Shown here piece by piece: positions 56,490 to 64,000 of a DNA stretch of 64,000 bases (position 1 is its first letter; the number at the start of each line of letters is the position of its first letter). A program made the position numbers and the translations under genes. The notes under the pieces were generated by a model. The model searched no databases and had not been told where the DNA came from. It was given only the letters and a program-made list of their open reading frames with translations. Source of the stretch: Acidobacteriota bacterium (GTDB lineage: Bacteria > Acidobacteriota > JAAYUB01); the NCBI GenBank assembly GCA_029565065.1, contig JAKQOW010000092.1, forward strand, positions 93,186-157,185, read 5' to 3'.

Positions 56490-57001
56490 TGCGGTTAGCC
56501 TCCGCACTGCTCGGGGCGCTCATCCTGGCCGGCGGGCTGTCCGCCCAGGATCAGCCGCCGCCCGCTCCACCGCCGGTTCAAGCCGCGGCTCCGGCGGCCA
56601 CCGCCGCAACCGCTGCCCCCGATGCGAATCCTTTCCTGACCAAACTCCGGTCGGCGATCGACCTGCATCTGGGCAAACCGTATGTCTGGGGGGCCACGGG
56701 GCTGAAGAGCTACGACTGCTCCGGATTCGTGTGGCGGGTGATGACGGACGCCGGCCTGTTCGTCAAGCGGACCACGGCGCGCAAATACTACATGTGCCTG
56801 CCCAAGATCGATGATGCCGCCAAATGGCAGTTCGGGACCATCGTCTTTTTCGACGACCTGAAGCACTGCGGCATCGTGGCGGATAAAACCGGTTTCTACC
56901 ACGCCCAGTTGAGCAAGGGGACCAACCGGTCGGACTACCGGCCGTACTGGCGCCCGAAAGTTTACGGTTTTCGCGGCATGCCGGCCCCGGCCGGGCCGTA
57001 G
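56489..57001 (+). CDS. Secreted NlpC/P60-type cysteine peptidase
   Basis: This encodes 170 residues. A signal peptide (to about residue 20) and a Pro/Ala-rich linker precede a compact NlpC/P60 domain: YVWGATGLKSYDCSGFVWRV has the catalytic Cys, KHCGIVADKTGF the His and FYHAQ a third polar residue. Family members cleave cell-wall peptide stems; this small single-domain form lacks a wall-binding module. ATG overlaps the upstream TGA. Confidence 0.85.
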   Translation: MRLASALLGALILAGGLSAQDQPPPAPPPVQAAAPAATAATAAPDANPFLTKLRSAIDLHLGKPYVWGATGLKSYDCSGFVWRVMTDAGLFVKRTTARKYYMCLPKIDDAAKWQFGTIVFFDDLKHCGIVADKTGFYHAQLSKGTNRSDYRPYWRPKVYGFRGMPAPAGP

Positions 57002-57004
57002 ACC

Positions 57005-57937
57005 ATGGATCAACCGATGCAGCATCCGGATCCCATTGCTCCGACCACTGGAACGGCGGTGGCTCCGGCGCCCCGCATCACCCGCCGCGAACTGGTCGCG
57101 GCGTACGACGTGGTGCTGCTGGATGCCTACGGGGTGCTCCTCGATGCCGACGGCCCACTGCCCGGCGCGCGGGATCTGCTGGCGGACCTGCGGGCGGCCG
57201 GCCGGGAGTTCTACATCCTGACCAACGACGCGTCGCGGACGGTGCCCGAGACGGAGGCGGCCTACCGCCGCAAGGGGCTGGACATCCCCGCGGCCCGTAT
57301 CGTCACTTCCGGCTCGCTCCTGCCCGGCTATTTCGCCCGGCACGCTCTGGCGGGTTGCCGCTGCGCTGTCCTCGGTCCCGAGGGTTCCCGCCAAAACGTG
57401 GCGGCGGCCGGCGGTGTGCCGGTGGACGTTACCGCGGACGCCGACGCCGATGTGCTGGTGGTGTGCGACGAGACCGGCTATCCATTCCTTGAGACGGTGG
57501 ATGCGGCCCTGAGCCTCGTTTGGCGGGCGCTGGACCTCCGCCGCGAGATCCACCTGCTGCTCCCCAACCCGGACCTGATCTTCCCGAAGGGCGGCGGCCG
57601 CTACGGCCTGACGGCCGGCAGCATCGCCCTGTGTCTGGAAGCGGCGCTCCGGCTCCGGCACGACGTGCCCGCGGCACCGGCCTTCCGGCGGTTGGGCAAG
57701 CCCCACTCGGAGATGTTCGCCGAAGCCGCCCGGCGGGCCGGCGGCGGACGGATGGTCATGATCGGCGACCAGCTTGAAACCGACATCCGCGGAGCGATCG
57801 ATTTCGGGATCGACGCGGCGCTGGTGGGCTCCGGCGTGACCCGCCCGGACGATCCGCGTGCCTGGCCTGTCCGGCCCACCTTCTGGTTGCCGTCGCTGGC
57901 CGATTCAGGCGGACCCGGAACGGGCGATTTGGTTTGA
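57005..57937 (+). CDS. HAD-IIA (NagD-like) phosphatase
   Basis: This encodes 310 residues, starting 3 nt after the peptidase stop. Motif I is VVLLDAYGVLLD near residue 38, motif II YILTNDASR, and motif III/IV GKPHSEMF plus MIGDQLETDIRGAIDFGID near residue 255; the C2 cap lies between. It dephosphorylates a sugar or nucleotide phosphate; the exact substrate is unknown. Confidence 0.85.
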   Translation: MDQPMQHPDPIAPTTGTAVAPAPRITRRELVAAYDVVLLDAYGVLLDADGPLPGARDLLADLRAAGREFYILTNDASRTVPETEAAYRRKGLDIPAARIVTSGSLLPGYFARHALAGCRCAVLGPEGSRQNVAAAGGVPVDVTADADADVLVVCDETGYPFLETVDAALSLVWRALDLRREIHLLLPNPDLIFPKGGGRYGLTAGSIALCLEAALRLRHDVPAAPAFRRLGKPHSEMFAEAARRAGGGRMVMIGDQLETDIRGAIDFGIDAALVGSGVTRPDDPRAWPVRPTFWLPSLADSGGPGTGDLV

Positions 57938-57962
57938 AAGTGGCGGCTGAATCCGCTATAGT
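57934..57962 (+). promoter_or_regulatory. Promoter of ugd
   Basis: TTGAAA, overlapping the HAD stop, and TATAGT are 17 nt apart, 33 nt before ugd. Confidence 0.5.
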
Positions 57963-57995
57963 TCCGCATTTGATCCAACCGGCTGAGGTGCGGGC

Positions 57996-59324
57996 ATGAA
58001 GATCGCAGTGTTCGGAACCGGCTACGTGGGACTGGTCACCGGGACGTGCTTTGCGGACACGGGCCACGATGTCATCTGCGTGGACATCGACGCCGAGAAG
58101 ATCCGCAAGCTCAACGACGGGATCAGCCCCATCTACGAGCCCGGCCTGGACGAGCTCATCCGCAAGAACACCGAGAGCGGCCGCCTCCGCTTCGTCACCG
58201 ACGCCGTCGCCGCCATCCACGAATCGCTGTTCCTGTTCATCGCCGTGGGCACGCCGCCCGGCGAGGACGGCTCGGCCGACCTGACCCACGTCCTGGCGGT
58301 GGCCCGGACCATCGGCGAGCACATCAACGGCTACAAGGTGGTGGTGGTCAAGAGCACCGTCCCCGTGGGCACCTGCGACCGGGTCCGCGAGGCGATCCGC
58401 GCGGCCACGAGCCACGATTTCGACGTCGTCTCCAATCCCGAGTTCCTCAAGGAGGGCACGGCGGTCGAGGATTGCCTGATGCCCGAGCGGATCATCGTGG
58501 GCACCGACAACATCCGCACCGCCGAGATCATGAAGGCGCTCTACGCGCCGTTCGTGCGGACCGGCAATCCCATCTACGTGCTCGACGTCCGATCCTCCGA
58601 GACCACCAAGTACGCGGCCAACGCCATGCTGGCCACGCGGATCAGCTTCATGAACGAGTTCGCCGGATTTTGCGAGCGGATGGGCGCCGACATCGACGCG
58701 GTCCGGACCGGCATCGGCTCCGACTCCCGCATCGGCAAGCGGTTCCTGTTCGCCGGCGTGGGCTACGGCGGTTCCTGCTTTCCCAAGGATGTCCAGGCGG
58801 TGATCCGGATGGCCCACAAGGCCGGATTCTCCATGCCGGTGCTCGAGGCGGCGGAAGCCGTCAACAACCGGCAGAAGGCCCTCATGGCCGAGCGGGTGAT
58901 CGCGCATTTCGGCGGCGGCCTGGCGGGCCGCAAGATCGCGGTGTGGGGCCTGTCCTTCAAGCCGAAGACCGACGACATGCGCGAGGCCCCGTCCATCACC
59001 ATCATCCGGAGCCTGCTGGACAAGGGCGCGGCGGTCAGCGCCCACGATCCCATCGCCATGGAGGTCGCCCGGGGCGTATTCGGTGACGCCATCGAGTTCT
59101 GCGCCAACAACTACGACGCGCTGCAAGGGGCCGACGCCCTGGTGGTGGTCACCGAGTGGAATGACTACCGGTTTCCCGATTTTCAGCGGATGAAAACCCT
59201 GATGCGCAACCCGGTCATCTTCGACGGCCGGAACGTCTACAATCCCCTCGAGGTGGTCCAGTTGGGCTTCAGCTACTACGGCATCGGCCGCCTGGTCCCG
59301 ACGGACCCTCCGGCCGAAGCCTGA
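57996..59324 (+). CDS. ugd: UDP-glucose 6-dehydrogenase
   Basis: This encodes 442 residues. KIAVFGTGYVGLVTGTCFADTG is the NAD site; SNPEFLKEGTAVEDC and KYAANAMLATRISFMNE lie in the catalytic domain, and GYGGSCFPKDVQA carries the nucleophilic Cys near residue 260. It makes UDP-glucuronate for surface polysaccharide. It is followed 13 nt later by a glycosyltransferase. Confidence 0.95.
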   Translation: MKIAVFGTGYVGLVTGTCFADTGHDVICVDIDAEKIRKLNDGISPIYEPGLDELIRKNTESGRLRFVTDAVAAIHESLFLFIAVGTPPGEDGSADLTHVLAVARTIGEHINGYKVVVVKSTVPVGTCDRVREAIRAATSHDFDVVSNPEFLKEGTAVEDCLMPERIIVGTDNIRTAEIMKALYAPFVRTGNPIYVLDVRSSETTKYAANAMLATRISFMNEFAGFCERMGADIDAVRTGIGSDSRIGKRFLFAGVGYGGSCFPKDVQAVIRMAHKAGFSMPVLEAAEAVNNRQKALMAERVIAHFGGGLAGRKIAVWGLSFKPKTDDMREAPSITIIRSLLDKGAAVSAHDPIAMEVARGVFGDAIEFCANNYDALQGADALVVVTEWNDYRFPDFQRMKTLMRNPVIFDGRNVYNPLEVVQLGFSYYGIGRLVPTDPPAEA

Positions 59325-59337
59325 CGGCGGGCGCCGC

Positions 59338-60324
59338 GTGGACTCACGGTCCGATCCCGAACTCAGTGTGATCATCCCGAACTGGAACGGCGCCGCGTTC
59401 CTGCGCGAGGTGCTGGCGTGCCTCGGGGCGGGGGAATCGGCCGCCCGCATGGAGATCCTCCTGGTGGACAACGGCTCCTCGGACGGCTCGACGGATCTGG
59501 CCCGCGCGCTGCAACCGCGGGTTCGGGTCATCGCCAACGCCGCCAACGCCGGCTTCGCCCGCGCGGTGAACCAGGGGCTCCACGCCGCGGCGGGACGCTA
59601 TATCGCCGTGATCAACAACGACACCGCCTGGTCCGACGACTGGCTCGACGGCTGCCGGCGGTTCCTCGACGCCGAGCCGGCGTATGACTTCGCCGCACCC
59701 CTGGTGCTGCGCTACGGCGAGCGGGAGATCGTCGACAGCGCCGGCGACGGCGTCAACCTGCGCCTCATGCCCCACAAGCACTGCTGCGGTCAGCCGGCGG
59801 ACAGACCCCGCGGGGCCGGCCGGCGGCCGCTGATGTCCGCCTCCTGTTCCGCAGTGCTTTTTCGCCGCGAATTTTTCGTTCAATATGGGGCATTTGACGA
59901 AGATTTCTTCATGTACTACGAAGACGTTGATCTGTTCTTCCGGGCCTTTCTGGGTGGCGCTCAGGGATGTTTGCTACCGGAGTGGACGGTGTTCCACCAC
60001 GAGGGGGGGAGCGTGGGGCGGTACGATGAGGAAATCCTTAAAAATAGGGAATATCGGATCAAAAATTTCTTGTTGATTCGCAACCGGGTGTTCTTTCTGG
60101 TCAAGAACTGCCCGGGAAGCTATCTCTGGTTGGCGTGGCCGCTTTTGGCGGCGGAGCTGGCGCGGAGCCTGGGGTACCATCTCGTGCACGGGCGCCTGGT
60201 CCTTTTCCTGAGGGCTCACTGGGAGGCAATCCGCTGGCTGCGGGCCATGTGGCGCAAGCGGCGGATCGTCCAGGGGAACCGGGTGGTCCCGTTCCGCCGA
60301 CTGGTGGCTGCGCTGCGCGGGTGA
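59338..60324 (+). CDS. Family 2 glycosyltransferase (rhamnosyltransferase-like)
   Basis: This encodes 328 residues from a GTG start. PELSVIIPNWNGAAFLREVLACL, GSSDGSTDLARA, VINNDTAWSDDWLDG and FDEDFFMYYEDVDLFFRAFLGG are the standard GT2 motifs with DXD-like NND and the EDVDL loop. A membrane-associated amphipathic segment follows near residue 255. It probably builds surface glycan from a nucleotide sugar. DNA near 60040 is slightly AT-richer than neighbours. Confidence 0.88.
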   Translation: MDSRSDPELSVIIPNWNGAAFLREVLACLGAGESAARMEILLVDNGSSDGSTDLARALQPRVRVIANAANAGFARAVNQGLHAAAGRYIAVINNDTAWSDDWLDGCRRFLDAEPAYDFAAPLVLRYGEREIVDSAGDGVNLRLMPHKHCCGQPADRPRGAGRRPLMSASCSAVLFRREFFVQYGAFDEDFFMYYEDVDLFFRAFLGGAQGCLLPEWTVFHHEGGSVGRYDEEILKNREYRIKNFLLIRNRVFFLVKNCPGSYLWLAWPLLAAELARSLGYHLVHGRLVLFLRAHWEAIRWLRAMWRKRRIVQGNRVVPFRRLVAALRG

Positions 60325-60364
60325 GCCCCCGTCAGCGGCCCGTTCCCTCCGAGCGGCCGGACGC

Positions 60365-61414
60365 TCAGGTCCGGCTGAAATCCCGATGCGTGTTCACGAG
60401 GTCCTTGAGGATGGTGGCGGCGGTCTCCTTCAGCCCGGACGATCCGCCGATCATGGTCAGGCGTCCCATGGTGTCGGTGAACAGAGTGATGGCCTTGGTC
60501 GTCCCGTCGACGTGGAAGAACGGGTGCTCCGGGGTGATGATGGACGGCTTGACCCGGAGGCGCAGGCGGTCGTTTTCGAAGCCCGCCTTGCCCAGTAATT
60601 TCAGCGTGTTGCCCGCCTGGATCACCGGTTCGATGTCGGCGTAGGTGAGCGACTGGATGCCCTGGACCTGCACGTCGGGCAGCTCCACGTACGGATCGAT
60701 GAACGCCTTGGCCAGGATGAGGGTCTTGAAAGCGGTGTCCCAGCCGTTGATGTCCAGCGACGGGTCCGGTTCGCAGATCTTGAGCTCCTGGGCGATCTCC
60801 AGCTCCGTGGCCAGGTCCGACTGGTTCTTAATCATCTCGGTGAGCAGGAAGTTGGTGGTGCCGTTCAGGATGGCCTCAAACCCGTACAGCTCGGCGCCGG
60901 CCAGGGCGGTGGCGATGGTGTCGGTGGTGGGGAGCGCAGCGCCGGTGGTCCCGCTGAACTTGAGGGCGACGTGCTGCTTCCGGGCGGCCGTGTAGAGCGT
61001 CTGGTAGCCGTAGACGAGCGGGGACTTGTTGACGGTCACCACGGGGACCTTGGCATTGAGGAAAGCGAGGATGTACGATTGCGCCGGCTCGCCCGTCTCC
61101 CGGGTGGGCGGCAGCGCCTCGAGGGCCACGTTGACGCCCATCTCGAGGAACGAGTTGACCACATACCCCACCTCCGACTGGTCCAGGGGACGGCCCCGCT
61201 TGTCCGAAGCGATCTTCTCCAGCTTGTAGGCGAGGAGCTCGCCGGGATCGAAACCGTCCGGATTGTGCATGTACTCGGTGCTGTCGCAGATGGCGACGAT
61301 CTGCAGGTCCTGCTGGTAACGGCTCTTGATCCAGTCGCGTTTGTCGGGATACAGTTCCAGGAAGGCGCGGATGACCTTGCCGAACCCGATGATGCCGATC
61401 CGGACGCTCTTCAT
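60365..61414 (-). CDS. hom: Homoserine dehydrogenase
   Basis: This encodes 349 residues after GGAGAGCC. VRIGIIGFGKVIRAFLELY is the nucleotide site, VVTVNKSPLVYGYQTLYTAA the middle helix, ILNGTTNFLLTEMI and DINGWDTAFKTLILAK the catalytic-domain motifs. There is no C-terminal ACT domain, so feedback regulation would be absent. It reduces aspartate semialdehyde on the way to Thr and Met. Confidence 0.9.
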   Translation of the reverse strand: MKSVRIGIIGFGKVIRAFLELYPDKRDWIKSRYQQDLQIVAICDSTEYMHNPDGFDPGELLAYKLEKIASDKRGRPLDQSEVGYVVNSFLEMGVNVALEALPPTRETGEPAQSYILAFLNAKVPVVTVNKSPLVYGYQTLYTAARKQHVALKFSGTTGAALPTTDTIATALAGAELYGFEAILNGTTNFLLTEMIKNQSDLATELEIAQELKICEPDPSLDINGWDTAFKTLILAKAFIDPYVELPDVQVQGIQSLTYADIEPVIQAGNTLKLLGKAGFENDRLRLRVKPSIITPEHPFFHVDGTTKAITLFTDTMGRLTMIGGSSGLKETAATILKDLVNTHRDFSRT

Positions 61415-61508
61415 GTGGCTCTCCTGCGGTTGATGCCCCCAATGTATCCCGTTCGGCGGGTGAATTCAACACCCATTGCGGGGCGCCGCCCCCCGCGCCG
61501 CGGTCGGC

Positions 61509-61536
61509 TTGCAAATTGGCGCGGACCCTGTATAAT
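61509..61536 (+). promoter_or_regulatory. Promoter of manC
   Basis: TTGCAA and a perfect TATAAT are 16 nt apart, 27 nt before the ATG. Confidence 0.65.
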
Positions 61537-61562
61537 GCAGCTGTCTTTCAGGGGGTAATCGT

Positions 61563-62642
61563 ATGGCACGACATGCTGTGATCATGGCGGGCGGTTCGGG
61601 CACGCGCTTCTGGCCGTGGAGCCGCCGCCAGCTGCCCAAGCAGTTCCTGAAGCTGGGGGGCGACCGGTCGCTCTTCGAGCTGACGCTGGAGCGCATCCGC
61701 CCGCTGGTGCCGCCGGAGCGTACGCTGGTGATCTGCAACCGGGACCACGTGGACCTGGTAGGCCGGCTGGCCCCGGAGCTGCCCGCCGAGAACATCATCG
61801 GTGAACCGGTGGCCCGGAACACGGCGCCGTGCATCGCCCTGGCGGCCCTCATCGTCCAGCGCCGCGACCCGGAGGGCACGCTCTGCGTGCTGCCGGCCGA
61901 CCACCACGTCAAGGAGCCGGCCCGCTTCCAGCAGCTCCTCGACAGCGTGCTCAAGGGCGCCGAGGCCAACGACCGGCTCGTCACCTTCGGCATCATCCCC
62001 ACGCACCCCCACACCGGCTACGGCTACGTGCAGGCATCGGAGATCGTGGGCCACGCCGACGGGGTCGCCCTGCTCGGCGTGGACCAGTTCGTCGAGAAGC
62101 CCCACCGGTCGCTGGCCGAGGAGTACGTCACCCAGGGCAATTACTACTGGAACAGCGGCATGTTCGTGTGGAAAGCCCGGGTCGTCCTCGAGGAGCTGCG
62201 CCAGTACGCCCCGGACGTCCTCCGCCCCCTGACCGAGTTGGCGGAGACCGGCGACCACCTGCGCACCGGCGATGCCGAGCTGGAGCGCGTTTTCCAGGAC
62301 CTGCCGTCCATCTCCATCGACTACAGCATCATGGAGAAATCGCGGCGCATCGTCCTGGCCCGGGGCGACTTCGGCTGGAGCGACCTGGGGAGCTGGGATT
62401 CCCTCGAGGACGTGCTGGCGATGGACAACTCCAACGTGACCATCGGTGCCCCCATGATCCTGGTGGACACCCGCCGCTGCGTGGTGTGCGCCCACGACCG
62501 CCTCGTGGCCTGCGTGGGCGTGGAGGACCTGGTGGTCGTGGCCACCGGCGACGCGGTGCTGGTGGCGCACAAGGACAAGGCGCAGGATGTCCGCCAGGTG
62601 GTCCAGAAGCTCGAGGCCGACGGCCGGGACGAGTACCTGTAA
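61563..62642 (+). CDS. manC: Mannose-1-phosphate guanylyltransferase
   Basis: This encodes 359 residues after CAGGGGGTAATC. AGGSGTRFWPWSRRQLPKQFL is the nucleotidyltransferase signature; ENIIGEPVARNTAP, LPADHHVKEP, FVEKPH and YYWNSGMFVWKA follow, with SIDYSIMEK and DFGWSDLGSW near residue 270. It forms GDP-mannose. The phosphomannose isomerase domain of longer homologues is absent. Confidence 0.95.
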   Translation: MARHAVIMAGGSGTRFWPWSRRQLPKQFLKLGGDRSLFELTLERIRPLVPPERTLVICNRDHVDLVGRLAPELPAENIIGEPVARNTAPCIALAALIVQRRDPEGTLCVLPADHHVKEPARFQQLLDSVLKGAEANDRLVTFGIIPTHPHTGYGYVQASEIVGHADGVALLGVDQFVEKPHRSLAEEYVTQGNYYWNSGMFVWKARVVLEELRQYAPDVLRPLTELAETGDHLRTGDAELERVFQDLPSISIDYSIMEKSRRIVLARGDFGWSDLGSWDSLEDVLAMDNSNVTIGAPMILVDTRRCVVCAHDRLVACVGVEDLVVVATGDAVLVAHKDKAQDVRQVVQKLEADGRDEYL

Positions 62643-62688
62643 ACACACGTCGCAACGCCCGCCCCGCGGCGGCGGGCGCCGCGATCCG

Positions 62689-63480
62689 TCACCGGCGGGC
62701 CAGCCGGAACTTCACCACCACATAGCCTTCCACCGGCACCGGCTGATCGTTGACCAGCGTCGGCTGGTACTCCCAGCGGCGGACGGCCGCCACGGCTGCC
62801 GGCGCCAGCAGCGGGCTGCCGCTCAGGACCGTGACCTCCGACACCCGGCCGTGCTCGTCCACGGCGACCTTCAACTCCACGTCTCCCTCGGTGCGGCTCG
62901 CCTGGGCCATGACCGGGTACGCGGGCGGCTCGCCGCGGAGCAGGCGGGCGGCCAGCACCCGCGGCGGCAGCGGCGCCCGGTGGAGCGCCGGCTGGCGCGG
63001 AGGCGGGGGCTCCGGCGGACGATAATCGCCCACCGTCGGCGACAGGCCGGGGAGGCCGTAGCCCGGGCTCACTGCGCCCGTGCCCGGAACCCCGCCGGGA
63101 ATGGTGGGCCCCGGCGCGCCGGCGCCGGTTTGGAAGATGAGCGCGCCGATGTCGGTGTCGGGCGGGAGCGTCTCCGTGATCCGATTGGGCACGTACATGA
63201 CCCCGGGCTTGAGCTCCGGTGGGACCGCGGGAGTGACCGGGGGCGGGGCGGGGCCCGGTTCGGCGGTCACGGGCGGCGCCGCGGGCGGGAACACCAGGTC
63301 ACCCTGGGGCAGGATGATCAGGAGCTGGCTCAGACTGTCCGGCACGCGGTCGGGGAACAGCAGGGGGAAGGCCAGGAGCGCCGTCACGAGGACCGCGTGC
63401 ACACCGGTCGCCACCACAAGGGTGAGAGGCAGCCGGTATGAGGCGGGATGAGTGTGCGCCGCTGCGAGCGTCTGGAACAT
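62689..63480 (-). CDS. tonB: TonB-family energy transducer
   Basis: This encodes 263 residues. An N-terminal membrane helix (LTLVVATGVHAVLVTALLAFPLLF, in two parts) is followed by a long Pro/Gly-rich periplasmic spacer (about 70-170) and a TonB C-terminal domain: PPAYPVMAQASRTEGDVELKV, VDEHGRVSEVTVLSGSPLL and AVRRWEYQPTLVNDQPV. It couples proton motive force to TonB-dependent receptors such as the one at 27176; exbB/exbD are not in the window. Confidence 0.88.
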   Translation of the reverse strand: MFQTLAAAHTHPASYRLPLTLVVATGVHAVLVTALLAFPLLFPDRVPDSLSQLLIILPQGDLVFPPAAPPVTAEPGPAPPPVTPAVPPELKPGVMYVPNRITETLPPDTDIGALIFQTGAGAPGPTIPGGVPGTGAVSPGYGLPGLSPTVGDYRPPEPPPPRQPALHRAPLPPRVLAARLLRGEPPAYPVMAQASRTEGDVELKVAVDEHGRVSEVTVLSGSPLLAPAAVAAVRRWEYQPTLVNDQPVPVEGYVVVKFRLARR

Positions 63481-64000
63481 GTCAACCTCCTCCCGACCGT
63501 CTCGGCCGCGGGCGGCGACCGGCGGTCGTCGCTGGGATTGTCGGAGCAGGCTGACCTCGACCAGGCCTGGCGGGTCGAACCGTTCTCCTTCTGTTAGACA
63601 GCGCCCGGCCGGGGGAGTTCCGAAATAGTTGCCACTGCCGCTTTACCCATTTGTCTCTTCAACGATTCTCCGTCCCAAATGCCCAATGACAGCGGAAATC
63701 GGACATCGGGTTTCGGACCTGGGACCCGGGTTCTGGGACCTGGTTCCCAGCCCTCCAGATCCCAGCTCCCAAATCCAGGTCCCAGCCCCCAGGTCCCGAA
63801 TCCCCGAATCATCCAGCTCGCCTCCAAATAGCCAATAACGATTAAGCAATCACCAATAACCACTACTGTCCGGTTAAAGTTCTCGCTGATCGATAAAAAG
63901 TAATTTATATGTGTAAGTTGCACGGAAAATCCCCTGTCCACGATTTGAATCTCCGGCTACCATTTCTGGGCTATTCATCCCAATACCCAGGAATGGCTTA
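63481..64000 (+). other. Intergenic region with no convincing gene
   Basis: About 520 bases to the right edge carry no frame with a Shine-Dalgarno or recognisable product. 63600-63800 is rich in GGGACC/CCCAG words; 63840-64000 turns AT-richer and contains TACTGTCCGGTTAAAG at 63864-63879, which could be the end of a mobile element continuing past the edge (weak). Confidence 0.5.
63711..63800. repeat. Imperfect long inverted repeat built of GGGACC / CCCAG words
   Basis: The left arm at 63711-63743 (with CCTGGGACCCGGG and CTGGGACCTGG) is nearly the reverse complement of the right arm at 63775-63800 (CCAGGTCCCAGCCCCCAGG). Between them lie further TCCCAG copies. It could fold into a long hairpin; no T-tract follows. 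Confidence 0.6.

Noticed and set aside
63594..63941. Frames across the right-end repeat block
   Set aside because: They translate the GGGACC repeats into Gly/Pro/Trp-rich low-complexity sequence.

Overview
This 64 kb window is high-GC bacterial DNA with densely packed genes on both strands. TonB and a TonB-dependent receptor, lipoprotein signal peptides, GDP-mannose and UDP-glucuronate enzymes, and large beta-propeller sensor proteins point to a Gram-negative cell. Ferredoxin-dependent 2-oxoglutarate oxidoreductase and a Na+-pumping decarboxylase point to an anaerobic or facultative lifestyle. The mixture fits Acidobacteriota best, but that is inference: no rRNA or phylogenetic marker set is present. 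I saw no tRNA, rRNA, CRISPR array, transposase gene or prophage.

Layout. 1-3773: a GH-D clan glycosidase cut by the left edge, a secreted unknown and a secreted metallo-beta-lactamase-fold protein. 3976-8005: a small zinc-ribbon protein, then a three-gene operon read leftwards: a 424-residue protein carrying eight exact 21-residue PYV repeats, a RiPP-maturation-type cobalamin/radical SAM enzyme, and an LcrH/SycD-like TPR protein. This operon is the best candidate for an undescribed system. 8158-13716: a BMP-type nucleoside ABC importer plus a YigZ homologue. 13839-18954: a biotin-dependent Na+-pumping acyl-CoA decarboxylase operon ending in glutamate formimidoyltransferase. 19117-22563: a tandem duplication of a two-gene cassette of small exported proteins, with its own promoters and terminators, beside a methyltransferase whose 3' end was copied along. 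22667-30555: MscL with a zinc ribbon, a glycosyltransferase, RmuC, a small membrane protein, a flavoprotein, a TonB-dependent receptor and a DmpA-type aminopeptidase. 30704-39854: a hybrid sensor kinase, a GNAT acetyltransferase and an iron/polyamine-type ABC importer.

39948-46011 is one long leftward operon: succinyl-CoA synthetase, the four-subunit 2-oxoglutarate:ferredoxin oxidoreductase, nucleoside diphosphate kinase and a HEAT-like protein. It links the 2-oxoglutarate/succinyl-CoA step to reduced ferredoxin and to NTP formation. 46122-55144 carries miaA, a large secreted protein with duplicated C-terminal modules, a PhoU-like/Pit phosphate pair, ppnP and a propeller-linked diguanylate cyclase. 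55146-63480 holds an orphan tungstate-binding protein, a DUF350/NlpC/HAD cluster, UDP-glucose dehydrogenase with a glycosyltransferase, homoserine dehydrogenase, mannose-1-phosphate guanylyltransferase and TonB. The last 520 bases hold no convincing gene but contain an inverted-repeat block.

Start codons were chosen by Shine-Dalgarno spacing, signal peptides and neighbour overlap. Promoters are sigma70-like hexamer matches read by eye.
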